A DNA stretch of 55,734 nucleotides from Pseudoalteromonas luteoviolacea DSM 6061 (GCF_001625655.1 NZ_AUYB01000068.1:1-55734); one strand, 5' to 3'. Positions 43,602 to 52,173 are shown, counted from the first letter of the stretch. Numbers and translations: made by a program. The notes: generated by a model not told the origin, from the letters alone.

Positions 43602-44818
43602 TGGCTTTCTTCCCTACTTACTAATCTTACAGAATTTGATTTAGGTGAAATCTCGGATGAAATCTCGGATGAAATCTCGGATGAAATCTCGGATGAAATC
43701 TCGGATGAAATCTCAGGTGAGACCTCAGTGCCTACCAACATTGACAGCAGCGGGTATTCGACCACTTTTCTCGCCTTATCTGGTAAATTAGCAAATCGCA
43801 CATAAGTAAACTCATCATTTTTGGATAGCACTTCTACAGCCTCTTTCTGCAAAGAGTTTTCTTCATTGATAGTCCAAATAAATCCGTCTCGTGTCATAGC
43901 GCTATGAGGAACTTGAAATGACAAAGGTTCTGAGAGCATTCGGATACTCACTTGAACTGGTTGGTTTGGCATAAGCGAAACAAGCTCTTGATAAGGGTTG
44001 GCCACCTTCAAAACGACTTGTCGCTGACGAGTAGTTAGATCGACTTTTGGATCAATAAATCTCACCTGCGCAGGCCAATGTTTTCCCGATCTATCTATTA
44101 CATCTATTGTCACAGCGTTCGCCTGTAGCTGGGGTAATAGCTTACCCCAAATGGGGTCCGATATAGGCATCTCCACATCTATACTGGCGCTGCTGGCAAC
44201 CTCAAATAATGCTTCTCCTGCACTGAGCCAATCACTAGGGCTAACTGTTCTAGACAAAACTACGGCATTAAATGGTGCTGTAATGTGCGCTTCTTGAACA
44301 AGCTTATTGGTACTTTGCAACGCTAATCTCGCTTGCGTTAGATCAGACTCTGCTGCCGCGACTTGGGGCTCACGCTTTGCATAGCTACTTTGATTATTTT
44401 CAGACAACATTCGCAGTGCCACAGCTTGCTCATGTAGTTGCTGCTCAAGGGCTAATTCTGCATGACGCACACGGCTTTGAGCTTGGGCTAACTCAGAAGC
44501 AAGGTGAGTCATATCAAGTTTGGCTAAAGGCGCCCCCTCTGACACCAAGGTGCCTGGCTCTAACGATGTATCTAACCAAGCAAGTTGTCCATTACTCGAA
44601 ACTCTGAGCTGCGTTACGTGCCTCGCACGCGTATTACCCAGCAGAGTCAAGCTAGGGGTATGCGGCTGTGGACTCACAACAACAACAGATACAGGCTGTT
44701 TTGGAGCGAGTTTAGATTGTGTCACAGGCTCAGCAACAGCAAGCTCATCAACAACAACCAGAGCAACAAAGACCGCAAATAGTCCTAATCCAATGGCCAA
44801 AATATTTTTATACTTCAT
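43598..44818 (-). CDS. RND periplasmic adaptor (membrane fusion protein) with 4-residue repeats
   Basis: A 406-residue HlyD/AcrA-like adaptor. An N-terminal membrane anchor (residues 4-26), lipoyl-like and hairpin region (GNTRARHVTQLRVSSNGQ, then a coiled-coil hairpin about 100-170) and beta-barrel domains to about 340. The C-terminal tail is a run of Glu-Ile-Ser-Ser units encoded by a 12-bp tandem repeat (43643-43726), followed by PKSNSVRLVSREESQ. AAGGA precedes the ATG. It overlaps both the downstream permease (4 nt) and the upstream ABC-membrane-domain gene (11 nt). Confidence 0.93.
   Translation of the reverse strand: MKYKNILAIGLGLFAVFVALVVVDELAVAEPVTQSKLAPKQPVSVVVVSPQPHTPSLTLLGNTRARHVTQLRVSSNGQLAWLDTSLEPGTLVSEGAPLAKLDMTHLASELAQAQSRVRHAELALEQQLHEQAVALRMLSENNQSSYAKREPQVAAAESDLTQARLALQSTNKLVQEAHITAPFNAVVLSRTVSPSDWLSAGEALFEVASSASIDVEMPISDPIWGKLLPQLQANAVTIDVIDRSGKHWPAQVRFIDPKVDLTTRQRQVVLKVANPYQELVSLMPNQPVQVSIRMLSEPLSFQVPHSAMTRDGFIWTINEENSLQKEAVEVLSKNDEFTYVRFANLPDKARKVVEYPLLSMLVGTEVSPEISSEISSEISSEISSEISSEISPKSNSVRLVSREESQ
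43643..43726. repeat. 12-bp coding minisatellite (GGATGAAATCTC)
   Basis: Five perfect head-to-tail copies at 43655-43714, with one degenerate copy on each side (43643-43654 and 43715-43726). On the coding strand each unit gives Ser-Ser-Glu-Ile or a close variant, so any number of copies keeps the frame. Confidence 0.97.
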
Positions 44819-45695
44819 AGCTGCTTTCCTTAGTTAGGTGTGTTTCTTCATCACGATTTAGGCGCTGCGTGATTTCGCTCAATCGCGATAAAATTTGCAG
44901 AGTAACTGGCAACATGATTGCGGTGTCCACAAATTCTAGGGAGTAAGTTAAAATTGAAAACACTTCACCAGTGCTTGGATTTGGCAGTACATTTACCAAC
45001 CATAAGTTGCTCAACACAGATAAAAATAACAGTGAAAAAATAAAGCCGTATACCAAGGCTTCAGTGTCTGATAGCGCAATCTCATGCTTTTTCAGCTTTT
45101 CTAAGTGCGCACTGATAGCCGCAAAGGGTTTACCACTGAGCACTTTAACTTGTTGCTCCGTTTGGTCATTTAATTTGCTATTGAGGCGTTTGAAAGTGTT
45201 GTGGCAACAAGCATACACGACCAACATACCGCTGCTCGCGATCAGTACACTCAGTGCAAAATACGAATGAAACGTGGCGAGTATAATTATGATTGATACG
45301 AGTTGAATGGCCGCGGTCATTAATGCCGGAAGATCGTTTTCTAGAAAATCCACTAACTCCCTAGACATAGTCAAGCGCGCGCTTTTGGCTGACACATCAG
45401 CCGCTCTTAAATTATGCGCCACCTTTTCAGCGAGTCTGACCCGAATATCACCGTATACACGCGTGTCGTAAAATCTGCGTAGTACACTCACAACAACCAA
45501 ACCGAAAAGACTAACAGCAAACCAAAATAACGGAGCTGTGTCTTTGGCTAGTACCCCATCAATCGCGTATCCAATAAAAAGCGGTAGAAGAATAAGAAGA
45601 ATATTCTCAATCATCACCATCGACCAAGTAACGGCTATTTTGAAAGGGCTTAATTTCACAATTGACCACTGTGAAATCGCGTTGAAAGTGGACAT
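44808..45695 (-). CDS. ABC transporter six-helix membrane domain without ATPase
   Basis: A 295-residue protein matching the membrane domain of type I ABC exporters: helices in IENILLILLPLFIGYAIDGVL, LFWFAVSLFGLVVVSVL, LMTAAIQLVSIIIILATF, LSVLIASSGMLVVYACC, LVYGFIFSLLFLSVL and the last near VFSILTYSLEFVDTAIMLP. Arg-rich coupling-helix-like stretches sit between. No Walker A, signature or Walker B is present, and the gene ends by overlapping the adaptor start by 11 nt, so this is not a fragment of a full exporter. AGGAG precedes the ATG. The nucleotide-binding partner must be encoded elsewhere, or the protein works as an RND accessory. Confidence 0.88.
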   Translation of the reverse strand: MSTFNAISQWSIVKLSPFKIAVTWSMVMIENILLILLPLFIGYAIDGVLAKDTAPLFWFAVSLFGLVVVSVLRRFYDTRVYGDIRVRLAEKVAHNLRAADVSAKSARLTMSRELVDFLENDLPALMTAAIQLVSIIIILATFHSYFALSVLIASSGMLVVYACCHNTFKRLNSKLNDQTEQQVKVLSGKPFAAISAHLEKLKKHEIALSDTEALVYGFIFSLLFLSVLSNLWLVNVLPNPSTGEVFSILTYSLEFVDTAIMLPVTLQILSRLSEITQRLNRDEETHLTKESSYEV

Positions 45696-45833
45696 ATTTG
45701 ACTCCTAAATACTGCTAGAGCCGAAGTATCTCCAATTATGAAATGCAAAAAGTGTCCTAGATTGCTGTTTTAGAATTTGTGAGGCAAAAATGGTGGGCTA
45801 ACATTGATTTTAAGATAAGACATAATATGCATG

Positions 45834-45856
45834 TGCCTGCCCTCGTTAGGCAGGCA
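45834..45856 (-). terminator. Hairpin downstream of the TonB-like gene
   Basis: An 8-bp stem TGCCTGCC/GGCAGGCA with a 7-nt loop, 11 bp after the stop. No T run follows; probable terminator. Confidence 0.6.
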
Positions 45857-45867
45857 AACTATTGAAA

Positions 45868-46938
45868 TCAGGCTTTTCCAGTTGATGGTGTCTGCTCTGT
45901 CGAACTTGTTTCTACCAAATTAAATGTGGCGCCTTTACTACCATGAACATAGACTCGGCAACGTTGCCAGCTTTGTGGAATATTCCACTGAAGGCCCTGT
46001 TTAACATCATAAACAGAATATTGATTTGCGCACCTGACTTCTAGAGAGGTTAAATTACCTTGAACATTAGCGATAGTAAAAGCGCTTCTCGCTAAATCAT
46101 GTTGCCAAATCGACCTCTCGGAGATTTCTCCTTGTACCCAGATCTGTTTGCTTTCATCTGCAATAAACGCTTCAACTTTATCTATATACGGAAAAAGTTG
46201 TTTTGTGTGCGATTCACCACCTTTGGTTTGTGAGAGCTTATCAAACATTAGCATTGCATGTTTTAACTTGTTTTTCTCTAAGTTTAATATCGTTGCGCGC
46301 GCCACAGAAGCAACATACATATCTCTATTAAGGTACTCTTTGCCTCGGTAAGCAACTTTGTTAAGCGCCTCTAGCTCTTTTTCTTTCTCACCTGTTTTAT
46401 AGTAATACCTTGCTTCGGCAGTCCAAAAATGACTGTTTTCCGTAAAGTTGCCTAGATTAATAGCCCTTAACTCTTCTAGCTTTTCAGGCACCCCTTCTAA
46501 CTCGTTGTTTTCTATCTTTGTAATTAGCTTTTTGTATCGCCCCAAAAAGCGACGAGATACGCCAACCTCGGCATTATTGAGAAGAAAGTTCATTTGTATT
46601 TGATTCTGACATTGCTTAACGGGTTTGTTATTTTGCGTCGCAGGATCAAACTTCCACTGTTTCACGGCATTGAGCGCGGCTTTTTCAAATGAGCGAATAC
46701 CGGATGAATTCTCTACAAGAACAGATTCAACTTCACCATTTTCATTGACCACGTAGCTTAATTCTACCCAACCTTCTTGCCCTTTTCTGGCAGCTTGTAC
46801 CGGGTAAACTGGCTCAACTCTTTTGACTGCTACCGCATTAACAATAGTTTCTTTATGAATATCACCTATCTGAGGATTATTTGCAGGTGTAACTTGAGAT
46901 GAAACTGCACTTAGCAGCATTGCGGAGATAAAACTCAT
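45868..46938 (-). CDS. TonB-family protein with N-terminal TonB domain
   Basis: A 356-residue protein in which a TonB C-terminal domain lies near the start, about residues 38-120 (RVEPVYPVQAARKGQEGWVELSYVV, then VKQWKFDPATQNNKPV). It follows a signal peptide (1-19) instead of a membrane anchor with Pro-rich spacer. The rest is helical and TPR-like (about 130-265) plus a beta-like C-terminal end. It probably sits in the periplasm and may bind receptors or partners but cannot be energised alone. GGAAGG precedes the ATG. Next to a large TonB receptor region 2-6 kb away. Confidence 0.85.
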   Translation of the reverse strand: MSFISAMLLSAVSSQVTPANNPQIGDIHKETIVNAVAVKRVEPVYPVQAARKGQEGWVELSYVVNENGEVESVLVENSSGIRSFEKAALNAVKQWKFDPATQNNKPVKQCQNQIQMNFLLNNAEVGVSRRFLGRYKKLITKIENNELEGVPEKLEELRAINLGNFTENSHFWTAEARYYYKTGEKEKELEALNKVAYRGKEYLNRDMYVASVARATILNLEKNKLKHAMLMFDKLSQTKGGESHTKQLFPYIDKVEAFIADESKQIWVQGEISERSIWQHDLARSAFTIANVQGNLTSLEVRCANQYSVYDVKQGLQWNIPQSWQRCRVYVHGSKGATFNLVETSSTEQTPSTGKA

Positions 46939-47297
46939 AACCTTCCTTTTTTATTTTCAAAACCACTTATCAGGCTAAGCATTAAATCTTAGCCCATACG
47001 CGATTTAGAATTCCCTTTAGACTTAAACCAATTAAATTTGATTCAATTTATATTCAAAAGGGAGAATAACAGATTCTTTTGTTATTTTCTCACAACACCT
47101 TAGCCAAAATAAACCTCGTTTAAGCCAATTAAGCAAAAACCGACCATCAGGCGTTAGATGACAGGTAAACTTGACAATATTTCATTGGCTTTTTACCAAC
47201 CTCACTTATAACCTCTAATTTTAAAATCAAACAATTTACATTAATTTAAATAAAATTTAATGAGATTTATCAGATAAACTCAACGAAAGGAAAAATG
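46939..47297. other. Intergenic region upstream of the peptide gene
   Basis: A 359-bp AT-rich stretch between the TonB-like gene (minus) and the small peptide gene (plus). It should hold both promoters. A TTGACA hexamer is at about 47170-47175, but no well-spaced -10 box was found. No other gene is supported. Confidence 0.5.
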
Positions 47298-47471
47298 ATG
47301 AAATTATCCCTCGACAAAAAACGCATGAAAAACCTAACCAACAACAATCACATGCTTGCGCATGGGCAGACACCCAAGGTTGCAGGGGGATGCAACTCAG
47401 CACCAGGTCAGTGTTTTGGTGGGACAGCCGCATGTTGCTCTGAAGGCACTTGCCGCTCTCGCTACTGCTAA
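47298..47471 (+). CDS. Cys-rich secreted peptide precursor, inhibitor-cystine-knot-like
   Basis: A 57-residue ORF, too short for usual gene calling. Leader MKLSLDKKRMKNL through TPKVAGG (residues 1-31) resembles the double-glycine leaders of RiPP or bacteriocin precursors in marine gammaproteobacteria (as I recall them). The core after GG is 26 residues with six Cys: C-x6-C-x6-CC-x4-C-x4-C. This matches the inhibitor cystine knot framework, and its end (CCSEGTCRSRYC) closely resembles omega-conotoxin MVIIA (CC, three residues, CRSxxC). A/G-rich AAAGG lies 7 nt before the second ATG of an ATG-ATG pair (47295, 47298), and a hairpin follows the stop. No lanthionine synthetase or azoline YcaO is adjacent, so disulfides are more likely than lanthionines. 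Role unknown: toxin, bacteriocin, signal or metallophore-like peptide. Confidence 0.85.
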   Translation: MKLSLDKKRMKNLTNNNHMLAHGQTPKVAGGCNSAPGQCFGGTAACCSEGTCRSRYC

Positions 47472-47478
47472 ACGTATT

Positions 47479-47500
47479 TATGGCAGCACTCACTGCCATA
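47479..47500 (+). terminator. Hairpin downstream of the Cys-rich peptide gene
   Basis: A perfect 8-bp stem TATGGCAG/CTGCCATA with a 6-nt loop, 7 bp after the stop codon. No T tract. Fits a terminator or mRNA stabiliser between convergent genes. Confidence 0.6.
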
Positions 47501-47527
47501 GCAGAACCAACTAAACGGGACCTTTAT

Positions 47528-47902
47528 TTAGCTACCTAGCAAAGCCAACAACCCAATGGGTAATAATAAAACCCACTGTGGCAATTTTACTAAAGCGGTA
47601 AATTTAAAAAAGTAAGTACCTACGACGATAAAAACAACGGTAAAAAGCACGTAAATTACACCGATTAAATAAGTCAAAGTATAATATTGCGCGTCCCCTT
47701 TCCAACCAATAAAGATCAACGTACATGCACCACATAACAGCATCACAGACACCATATGCCAGCAGGCTAATAATGTGGCTTTGGGTACGTCTTCCAAATT
47801 TGATTTTAAAAAAGGCTTAACAGGGTCTCGCTGACCCGCAACAATGTGCACAGCAGCTGTAGCTAGTGCCAATAAACCTGAGCATAGTAACCAAGTATTC
47901 AT
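47528..47902 (-). CDS. Four-helix membrane protein of unknown function
   Basis: A 124-residue protein with four hydrophobic helices (WLLCSGLLALATAAVHIVAG, CWHMVSVMLLCGACTLIFIG, YYTLTYLIGVIYVLFTVVFIVVG and LPQWVLLLPIGLLALLG). The conserved-looking HIVAGQRDPVKPFL loop with His may be functional. AAGGA precedes the ATG. It begins 23 bp after the stop of the serine protease gene and is likely co-transcribed with it. Convergent with the Cys-rich peptide gene. Confidence 0.82.
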   Translation of the reverse strand: MNTWLLCSGLLALATAAVHIVAGQRDPVKPFLKSNLEDVPKATLLACWHMVSVMLLCGACTLIFIGWKGDAQYYTLTYLIGVIYVLFTVVFIVVGTYFFKFTALVKLPQWVLLLPIGLLALLGS

Positions 47903-47925
47903 ATAAAGTCCTTTTGCGTTTTATC

Positions 47926-48762
47926 CTAAAGTGACAAATTTATCTGCTCACATATGCTTTGCAAATTACTTTCAGTTAAACCAGCAGGCAACTGTGCTTG
48001 CGATAAACTAACTGAACTGTACTTAGTGACTTGTTCACGGGCCATGATTTGTTCAATCCATGGGTTAAAGTAAGAAATGCGTGTATATACTTCGGTAATG
48101 CCATATTTTCCGACACCGGCTCCTTCAAACCTAGAGCTTATTCCCAACAAATGCACGCCATTTGCGTCGGTTACATATGCAGGGCCACCGCTGTCACCAC
48201 CTCCAGACACGCCTTCCAGTGGCAAAGCTTTTTCTCCTTTATCAAATTTGAATTTTATAAGCGGGCCATCTACCTCTGAGACTTTATTGTGTGCTTTACG
48301 AAGTACTTGTTGGTTGTTATAGCTATTTACCGTTTCCCCCGTTAGGCCGCTACCAGTGCCTCCAATACCAATAAACCATAGGACTCTATTCAATTCGTCA
48401 GTCTGCTTATATCGTATTGCTGGCCTCACATCTTCAACTGGCTCAGCCAACTCTAGCAAGGCGATATCATGACTTTTACCTGGCTTATAGTCTTTATGAA
48501 CATAGGTATGTTTCACTTTTCGTAGTTTATCAGCCACTCTTACATAACTATTCGGGGTTGTACAAAATGTGGCATGTGCTGCGGTCACAATCCAGTTTGG
48601 TGCAATCAATGTCCCATGAGCCCCATCAACATAAAATGTTGCCAGCGGCACAAAGTCCTTACTATTTGCTAGATAGCGATCTGGAGCAACATCATGACGA
48701 GTCACAATCGCATGTACAGATGTACTCAAAAAACATGTTGCTATAACGTACAATTTCAGCAT
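47926..48762 (-). CDS. Secreted trypsin-like serine protease (S1 family)
   Basis: A 278-residue S1-type protease with a signal peptide (about 1-18). Catalytic triad: H63 (TAAHAT), D99 (HDIALLEL) and S191 (GGGDSGGPAYV), so it should be active outside or in the periplasm. GTLIAPNWIVTAAH and FIGIGGTG are typical. Two Cys near the His loop and the C-terminus may pair. It precedes a small membrane protein gene and is divergent from a large TonB-dependent receptor. It is a candidate for peptide processing of the neighbouring Cys-rich precursor, but that is speculation. Confidence 0.93.
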   Translation of the reverse strand: MLKLYVIATCFLSTSVHAIVTRHDVAPDRYLANSKDFVPLATFYVDGAHGTLIAPNWIVTAAHATFCTTPNSYVRVADKLRKVKHTYVHKDYKPGKSHDIALLELAEPVEDVRPAIRYKQTDELNRVLWFIGIGGTGSGLTGETVNSYNNQQVLRKAHNKVSEVDGPLIKFKFDKGEKALPLEGVSGGGDSGGPAYVTDANGVHLLGISSRFEGAGVGKYGITEVYTRISYFNPWIEQIMAREQVTKYSSVSLSQAQLPAGLTESNLQSICEQINLSL

Positions 48763-49365
48763 AAAGACTTCTCATTAGATTTAGCTAGGCGGTTGATTCT
48801 AGTTTAAATTTTGTACCACACTCAGCGTAATATGAAAACGCATATTTAATCTACTTTCACTCATACCAAACTACTTTTAAATTTATGCGTTACTCATCCA
48901 AAATTCGGTTTGTTGCAAATTTTTAGACAAAAACATTATTACTATTTACTGAACAATAAACAATTAACCTGACGACAGTGTTAATTTTTAATGCCTAAAA
49001 ACAGCCTCACCATAAAGGAATAATTCCCACCACTTAAAGAAGGGAAAATAAATAAGATATTTAAAATAAACAATTCGGTCATCGCCTAAGTCGCTCAGTC
49101 ACCATGCTAAATAACCTTACATACACCTTTTCCCCTTAAACACTATTAGCTTTATCGCAACAAAAAGACATCACCTTTGCAATATTAACGCTTGCCTAAT
49201 TATTTTTAATGTATATTGTATACAATTATCACATCGTTACTTGAGCGCATATTTATCAGCTCTTTATGCAAATTGATTCTTAAGAAAGTTACTAATTACA
49301 ATTTTGCATACACACCGAGTGATACAGGAATACAATAATAATCCAGTGGTAAAGAGGGGAATACC
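48763..49365. other. Divergent promoter region, no gene seen
   Basis: About 600 bp of AT-rich DNA between the protease (minus) and TonB receptor (plus) genes. The notable site is the perfect 12-bp palindrome ATTGTATACAAT at 49215-49226. Very short ORFs only; nothing supports a gene. Confidence 0.55.
49215..49226. promoter_or_regulatory. Perfect palindrome ATTGTATACAAT (GntR/FadR-like site)
   Basis: A 12-bp perfect palindrome 140 bp upstream of the TonB receptor ATG. It fits the TNGT-N-ACNA form of FadR-type GntR regulators. No GntR gene is in the window. Confidence 0.4.
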
Positions 49366-52173
49366 ATGAGCATCAACAAAAGACCGAAACGCAACCTAAA
49401 CAGGAGCCTATTGGCACTGGCGATTGCGTCAGCAAGTATGGCACCAGCTGTATATGCAAATGATGACGATCAGGCCGAAGCGCCAGAACGTATTACGGTG
49501 ACAGGTTCTCGCATTATGCGTGCAAGCTTTGAAGCACCGTCTCCCACTGTTGTGATTTCAGCAGAAGATATCAAAATTACAGGTGCAAACAACGTCAATG
49601 ACATTTTGACAGGTATGCCACAATTTGCTGATGGGTTCGACTCAGCATCAGGCAACTACTCTTTTGGTAATTCAGGACTTAACATTCTTGATTTGCGCAA
49701 CATGGGTGAAGAAAGAACTCTAGTTCTTATTAATGGTAAACGCCCTGCCCTTGTCGCAACGGACTATCAAGGTATGTTTGCCGATGTAGGTACTATACCA
49801 GCATCTTTAATTGAACGTGTTGAAGTAATGACTGGCGGCGCCTCGGCAATTTATGGCTCTGATGCAATCGCCGGTGTTGTGAACTTCATCTTGAAAAAAG
49901 ATTTCGAAGGCACACAAGCTAACGCGCACTTTTCTGGCACTCAAGAAGGCGGACACAGTACCAGAAGTTTTAACTTTACCCATGGCTTTTCTTTTAACGA
50001 CGACGGCAATGTAACCGTTGCATTTGACTACTTGTCAGAGTCAGCTCTCACACAAAATAACCGTGAAAAGTCATATAACTACCAGCGCTCAGTAACCAAC
50101 CCAAATAAAGGTGAAGGTCAACCGGCCAAAATTTGGAAAACCAACGTTTCGCCTATCCCTTGGGGTGTGCCGCAAACTATTTTCTCAGTATACAATGGTG
50201 ACGATGGTGGTTACGACTGGTATGACTTTGATGAAGCAACCCAAGAGGTTGCGCTTCGAGCACGTTATAAAGACATGTATGACGGCTGGCTAGTTGATGC
50301 TGATAAAGGCTACGAAGGCACAGCCTGGGGGCACATCGAAGATCCATTCGAGCGCATTAATTTATTTACGTCACTAAACTATCAATTTGACAGCTTTGAT
50401 GTGGGCTTTGATGTAACACTCGCACGCACGAAATCGAACAACGTGATCGATCCACCATTTAAGCGCGCTTGGATGCAAGTTAAAGAAGTAAAGGAGTTAT
50501 TTGATACACCAGCTTCTATCACCAATAATTTTGACGACGAAGATTGGATTGGATTCCATCACACATTCTACGAGCGCGGTGGGCGCAAGCACACAAATAC
50601 CAGAGACTACTTTTCATCTTCATTGACCTTCTCTGGGGTATATGCAGATGACTGGTTCTGGGATGTGAACTTTGTTACCGGTAAATCAATGGCGTCATTG
50701 GATAGGCATACTGAAATGCGCCAGGACCGTTTCACTAGTAAAATGCAAGTTGCTGGCGAGTGTGTAGAGGCCGGTAATTGCCCAACATTTTCTCCTTTTG
50801 AACGCTCATCTGAAGCATTTATGGACTATGTGATTGATTCGTTTACCTCAACCACTGACACCGTAAATCACTCATTTACAGCTAACCTGTCAGGCGATCT
50901 CTATGAACTTCCAGCGGGTACGTTACAAATGAGTACAGGCGTCGAAGCACGATATGAGAGCATTTATTTTGACCCTCATGAACTTTGGGCCTCTGGAAAT
51001 CTGTCATCTACAATGCAAGTTTTGGATGCAAGCCGCAATATCAAAGAAGCATATATTGAAGTATTGATACCGGTATTAAGCGATTTACCATTTGTAGATC
51101 AATTAGATGTTGAAGCGGCTTACCGTATCGCGGATTACTCCACTAACGATAGCTTATTTGAAAGTAGTAAACTCGCTGTGAACTGGATGATCAATGACCA
51201 AGTTCGCTTGCGCTCTATTTTCTCGCAAGCAGTTAGAGCTCCTCAGCTATACGAGCAATTTAGAAGTGAGTCGATTGGTTACTCGACCATTACCGACCCA
51301 TGTGATGCAGATGAAATCGATGGTGGTCCATCTGATGGTCGCCGTAAGGCAAACTGTGCGCTATTGGGTATAGAGCCGGGTTGGACATCGAATATTAAAA
51401 CCCAGCGAGGCCAATCTAGAAGTTCAGGTAACCCTGATTTGAAACAAGAAAAAGCCGATACTCTAACTGTTGGCTTGGTTTTAACACCGTCAAAATTAGT
51501 AGAAGACTTAACCATTTCAATCGACTACTTTGATATTAAATTGAAAGACAAGATCTCTGAGTTTGGCGGGAGCGACATTCTAAAGAACTGCGTAGATTTG
51601 TCTCAAAATTCAATCGACAATATGTTCTGCGACTTGGCATTTCGTAAAGACAATGGCGATGTAGAATACGTTAAACCATTGAGCTTAAACTTTGACTCTG
51701 GCCGCGTGAGAGGTGTTGACCTTGAAGCTTACTACTCTTGGGATGCGCTTTCGTTCGACTTTAAAGCTTCTCGTATGCTTGAAGACTCAGAAACCACACG
51801 CAACTTTGCTACAGGTTTAGATGAAACTAATAATGAAGTAGGTCAGCTTGGCAGACCTAAATGGGCCTCAAGCCTAGTAACCAAATATCAATTAGATGAC
51901 CTCACGCTAAGTTGGACATTTAAGTTTAAGATGTCAGGTCGCTTTGATGACGACGCAGATCCTGGTTACCGTGACTCGGATACACCATCTCACTCACGCA
52001 TCCATAATCTACGTGCAGACTACCAATTAACTGACAATGCCTCTGTGTACATTGGTATCAACAATGTGACCGACAACAACGGTGGTGATCATTGGACCAC
52101 AAGCCGTGGCGCTTACAACGGCTGGTCGATCCTTGGACGCTCAGGTTACATCGGTATTGATTACGACTTTTAA
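49366..52173 (+). CDS. Large TonB-dependent outer-membrane receptor
   Basis: A 935-residue receptor. Signal peptide 1-31 (cut near VYA-ND), TonB-box-like ERITVTGSRI (42-51), plug with ITGANNVNDILTGMPQFAD and MGEERTLVLINGKRPALV (about 110-128), VEVMTGGASAIYGSDAIAGVVNFIL, then a long barrel to the C-terminal GYIGIDYDF. It resembles the SusC-independent receptors of Alteromonadales for peptides or carbohydrates. GAGGGG precedes the ATG, a terminator follows, and a protease gene is divergent. Substrate unknown. Confidence 0.95.
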   Translation: MSINKRPKRNLNRSLLALAIASASMAPAVYANDDDQAEAPERITVTGSRIMRASFEAPSPTVVISAEDIKITGANNVNDILTGMPQFADGFDSASGNYSFGNSGLNILDLRNMGEERTLVLINGKRPALVATDYQGMFADVGTIPASLIERVEVMTGGASAIYGSDAIAGVVNFILKKDFEGTQANAHFSGTQEGGHSTRSFNFTHGFSFNDDGNVTVAFDYLSESALTQNNREKSYNYQRSVTNPNKGEGQPAKIWKTNVSPIPWGVPQTIFSVYNGDDGGYDWYDFDEATQEVALRARYKDMYDGWLVDADKGYEGTAWGHIEDPFERINLFTSLNYQFDSFDVGFDVTLARTKSNNVIDPPFKRAWMQVKEVKELFDTPASITNNFDDEDWIGFHHTFYERGGRKHTNTRDYFSSSLTFSGVYADDWFWDVNFVTGKSMASLDRHTEMRQDRFTSKMQVAGECVEAGNCPTFSPFERSSEAFMDYVIDSFTSTTDTVNHSFTANLSGDLYELPAGTLQMSTGVEARYESIYFDPHELWASGNLSSTMQVLDASRNIKEAYIEVLIPVLSDLPFVDQLDVEAAYRIADYSTNDSLFESSKLAVNWMINDQVRLRSIFSQAVRAPQLYEQFRSESIGYSTITDPCDADEIDGGPSDGRRKANCALLGIEPGWTSNIKTQRGQSRSSGNPDLKQEKADTLTVGLVLTPSKLVEDLTISIDYFDIKLKDKISEFGGSDILKNCVDLSQNSIDNMFCDLAFRKDNGDVEYVKPLSLNFDSGRVRGVDLEAYYSWDALSFDFKASRMLEDSETTRNFATGLDETNNEVGQLGRPKWASSLVTKYQLDDLTLSWTFKFKMSGRFDDDADPGYRDSDTPSHSRIHNLRADYQLTDNASVYIGINNVTDNNGGDHWTTSRGAYNGWSILGRSGYIGIDYDF

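Noticed and set aside
43643..43726. 12-bp repeats considered as a CRISPR array
   Set aside because: Units are contiguous without spacers and remain in the adaptor reading frame; no cas genes are present.
47257..47499. 80-codon ORF on the minus strand over the Cys-rich peptide gene
   Set aside because: It is the antisense of the peptide gene, has no ribosome site and a low-complexity Ser/Cys-rich translation; the plus-strand reading is far better supported.
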